The notes under the pieces were generated by a model. It did not search any database and was not told where the DNA came from. It saw nothing but the letters and a program-made list of their open reading frames with translations. A program made the translations under genes and the position numbers. Source: Phycisphaerales bacterium (lineage in GTDB: Bacteria > Planctomycetota > Phycisphaerae > UBA1845 > UTPLA1). Taken from it: a DNA stretch of 41,621 nucleotides. This document shows, piece after piece, positions 40,405 through 41,621 of the stretch. The stretch lies in the NCBI GenBank assembly GCA_022360095.1, contig JAKSDK010000918.1:1-41621 (forward strand). The letters are read 5' to 3'. Every line of letters begins with the position of its first letter. Position 1 is the stretch's first letter.

Positions 40405-41445
40405 ATGCCGGCCACAGCGACAGAGACACCAACGAAAAGCGACGTCGACATGCACGGTTCGCGCAAGACGGCGATCCTGCTTGTGAGTCTGGACAAAGTC
40501 TCGGCCGGTGAGATCTTAAAGAAGCTGGACGAGGCCATGGTCGGAACGGTGACGCGCGAAATCGCAAAACTGAAAAACGTTTCGCCGGAGGAACGCCAGG
40601 CCGTTGTGGAAGAGTATCATGCCCTGGCCCTGGCGAGATCCTACACGGAAGCCGGCGGGTTGCCGTATGCCAGGGCTTTGCTGAGTCAGACGTTGCCGGA
40701 AAAAGAAGCCAATCGGATTATTGAACAGATTGAGCGCCAATATTACGCCAAGCCGTTCAACTTTCTTCAAAAGGCGGAGACCGACAGCCTTCTGACGTTC
40801 ATCATCGACGAGCATCCACAGACCATTGCTCTGATCCTGGCCCACCTTATTCCGGAGAAGGCCAGCGAGATTCTCGTCGGCCTGCCTGATGACAAAAAGG
40901 TAGAGGTCGTCAGCCGTATTTCGCGAATGGAACAGACGAGTCCGGAAGTGATCAAAGTCGTCGAGCTCAGTCTCGAGCAGCGTCTTAGCGGATTGATGGC
41001 GGACGGGTTGCAACGGGTCGGCGGTGTCGAAGCCGTGGCGTCCATCCTGAATCTGACCGATCGCTCCACGGAAAAAGGAATCCTCGAAACGCTTGAGCAG
41101 GAGGACCCGGAGCTTGTGGAGGAGATTCGGCGCCTGATGTTCGTCTTTGAGGACATCCTGCTCGTCAATGACCGAGGCGTGCAGTCGTTCCTGAAGGAGG
41201 TCGAGACACCCGATCTTGTCTTGGCCTTGCGCACGGCCACCGATGAGTTGAAGGAGAAGATCTTCGCCAACATGTCTGAACGGGCTGCCACGAACATCAA
41301 GGAGGAAATGGAGTACATGGGACCGGTGCGTTTGAACGACGTCGAAATGGCCCAGCAGCGCATTGTCGATGTCGTTCGGCGTCTTGAGGAATCCGGCGAA
41401 ATCATCATTGCCGGTCGCGGCGGTGATGCGGAATTGATCGTATGA
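40405..41445 (+). CDS. fliG: Flagellar motor switch protein FliG
   Basis: A 346-residue cytoplasmic switch protein. The N-terminal domain (about 15-110) binds FliF; the middle domain has the EHPQTIALILAHL motif (about 133-145); the C-terminal domain has MFVFEDILLVNDRGVQSF (about 246-263), the torque-generating charged helix region and ERAATNIKEEMEYMGPV. The protein contacts stators and sets rotation direction together with FliM and FliN. Start ATG has AAAGG upstream. The stop overlaps the fliH start (ATGA). Confidence 0.94.
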   Translation: MPATATETPTKSDVDMHGSRKTAILLVSLDKVSAGEILKKLDEAMVGTVTREIAKLKNVSPEERQAVVEEYHALALARSYTEAGGLPYARALLSQTLPEKEANRIIEQIERQYYAKPFNFLQKAETDSLLTFIIDEHPQTIALILAHLIPEKASEILVGLPDDKKVEVVSRISRMEQTSPEVIKVVELSLEQRLSGLMADGLQRVGGVEAVASILNLTDRSTEKGILETLEQEDPELVEEIRRLMFVFEDILLVNDRGVQSFLKEVETPDLVLALRTATDELKEKIFANMSERAATNIKEEMEYMGPVRLNDVEMAQQRIVDVVRRLEESGEIIIAGRGGDAELIV

Positions 41446-41621
41446 GTAACGTCATCAAGGCTCATGATTCGAGACGGTTGGGCGGACTGCAAGGTCTGGA
41501 TCTCCGCGATATCGCGGAGCAGGCCGAGGCCTTGTTGGCATCGGCACGTGCCCGGGCGGAGCGGATCGTTCACGAGGCACAAGCGCAGGCCGAGACTGAG
41601 CGCGAGACCGTGCGTGAGGCG
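41442..41621 (+). CDS. fliH: FliH-like flagellar export regulator (3' end cut by window)
   Basis: A frame opens with ATG overlapping the fliG stop (ATGA) and runs to the window end (60 codons). The first part reads MSNVIKAHDSRRLGGLQGLD, then a long charged helix (AEQAEALLASARARAERIV) rich in Ala, Glu and Arg. This coiled-coil start is typical of FliH, which holds the export ATPase FliI in check. Position after fliG supports the call. Only the N-terminus is visible. Confidence 0.75.
   Translation, partial: MSNVIKAHDSRRLGGLQGLDLRDIAEQAEALLASARARAERIVHEAQAQAETERETVREA

Overview
The window looks like a chromosomal segment of a Gram-negative, flagellated member of the Planctomycetota (probably Phycisphaerae-like). 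This is inferred from family content, not from a database search. Supporting signs are a 600-residue signal peptidase I with large insertions, a secreted matrixin-like protease ending in a dockerin-like repeat, a Rho lacking the N-terminal helical domain, LPS-export and lipid-A-type genes (lptB, a LAB_N protein), and a moderately high GC backbone with mixed ATG/GTG/TTG starts.

Positions 1-4490 are the right end of an integrated mobile island. It carries a von Willebrand A protein (cut by the window edge), a PP2C-type phosphatase and a protein kinase packed head to tail, which is the TerY-P-type phosphorylation triad. An excisionase-like helix-turn-helix protein and a complete tyrosine recombinase follow. 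The recombinase ends 84 bp from the 3' end of a tmRNA gene (ssrA, minus strand), a classic island attachment site. The island is visibly richer in A+T than the rest.

Positions 5184-19116 hold housekeeping and transport genes: a znuABC-like zinc importer behind a palindromic Fur/Zur-like operator, a secreted metalloprotease with a translationally coupled secreted partner, the anti-sigma factor FlgM with its own terminator, an FAD oxidoreductase divergent from a PreT/GltD-like enzyme, a membrane-anchored dual-specificity-type phosphatase coupled to a LAB_N membrane protein, a BtuFCD/FecBCD-type importer for cobalamin, haem or siderophore, and purQ.

Positions 19242-31568 contain a large acidic lipoprotein, a quinone-oxidoreductase-like enzyme, rho, a soluble protein kinase, lptB, signal peptidase I, a diacylglycerol-kinase-family enzyme and a secreted alpha/alpha-toroid-like protein. 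Several genes (the PreT-like gene, purQ, the lipid kinase) have a TATAAT-like box only 5-8 nt before the start codon and no Shine-Dalgarno, which points to leaderless mRNAs.

Positions 31990-41621 are a flagellar locus in regulatory order: a TPR protein, a FlgN-like chaperone, a cytoplasmic histidine kinase and an NtrC-type sigma-54 activator, then an exact sigma-54 promoter with two upstream dyads, then flgB-flgC-fliE-fliF-fliG-fliH (fliH runs off the window). The layout suggests a FlrBC/FlgSR-like circuit in which the two-component pair switches on the basal-body operon directly downstream.
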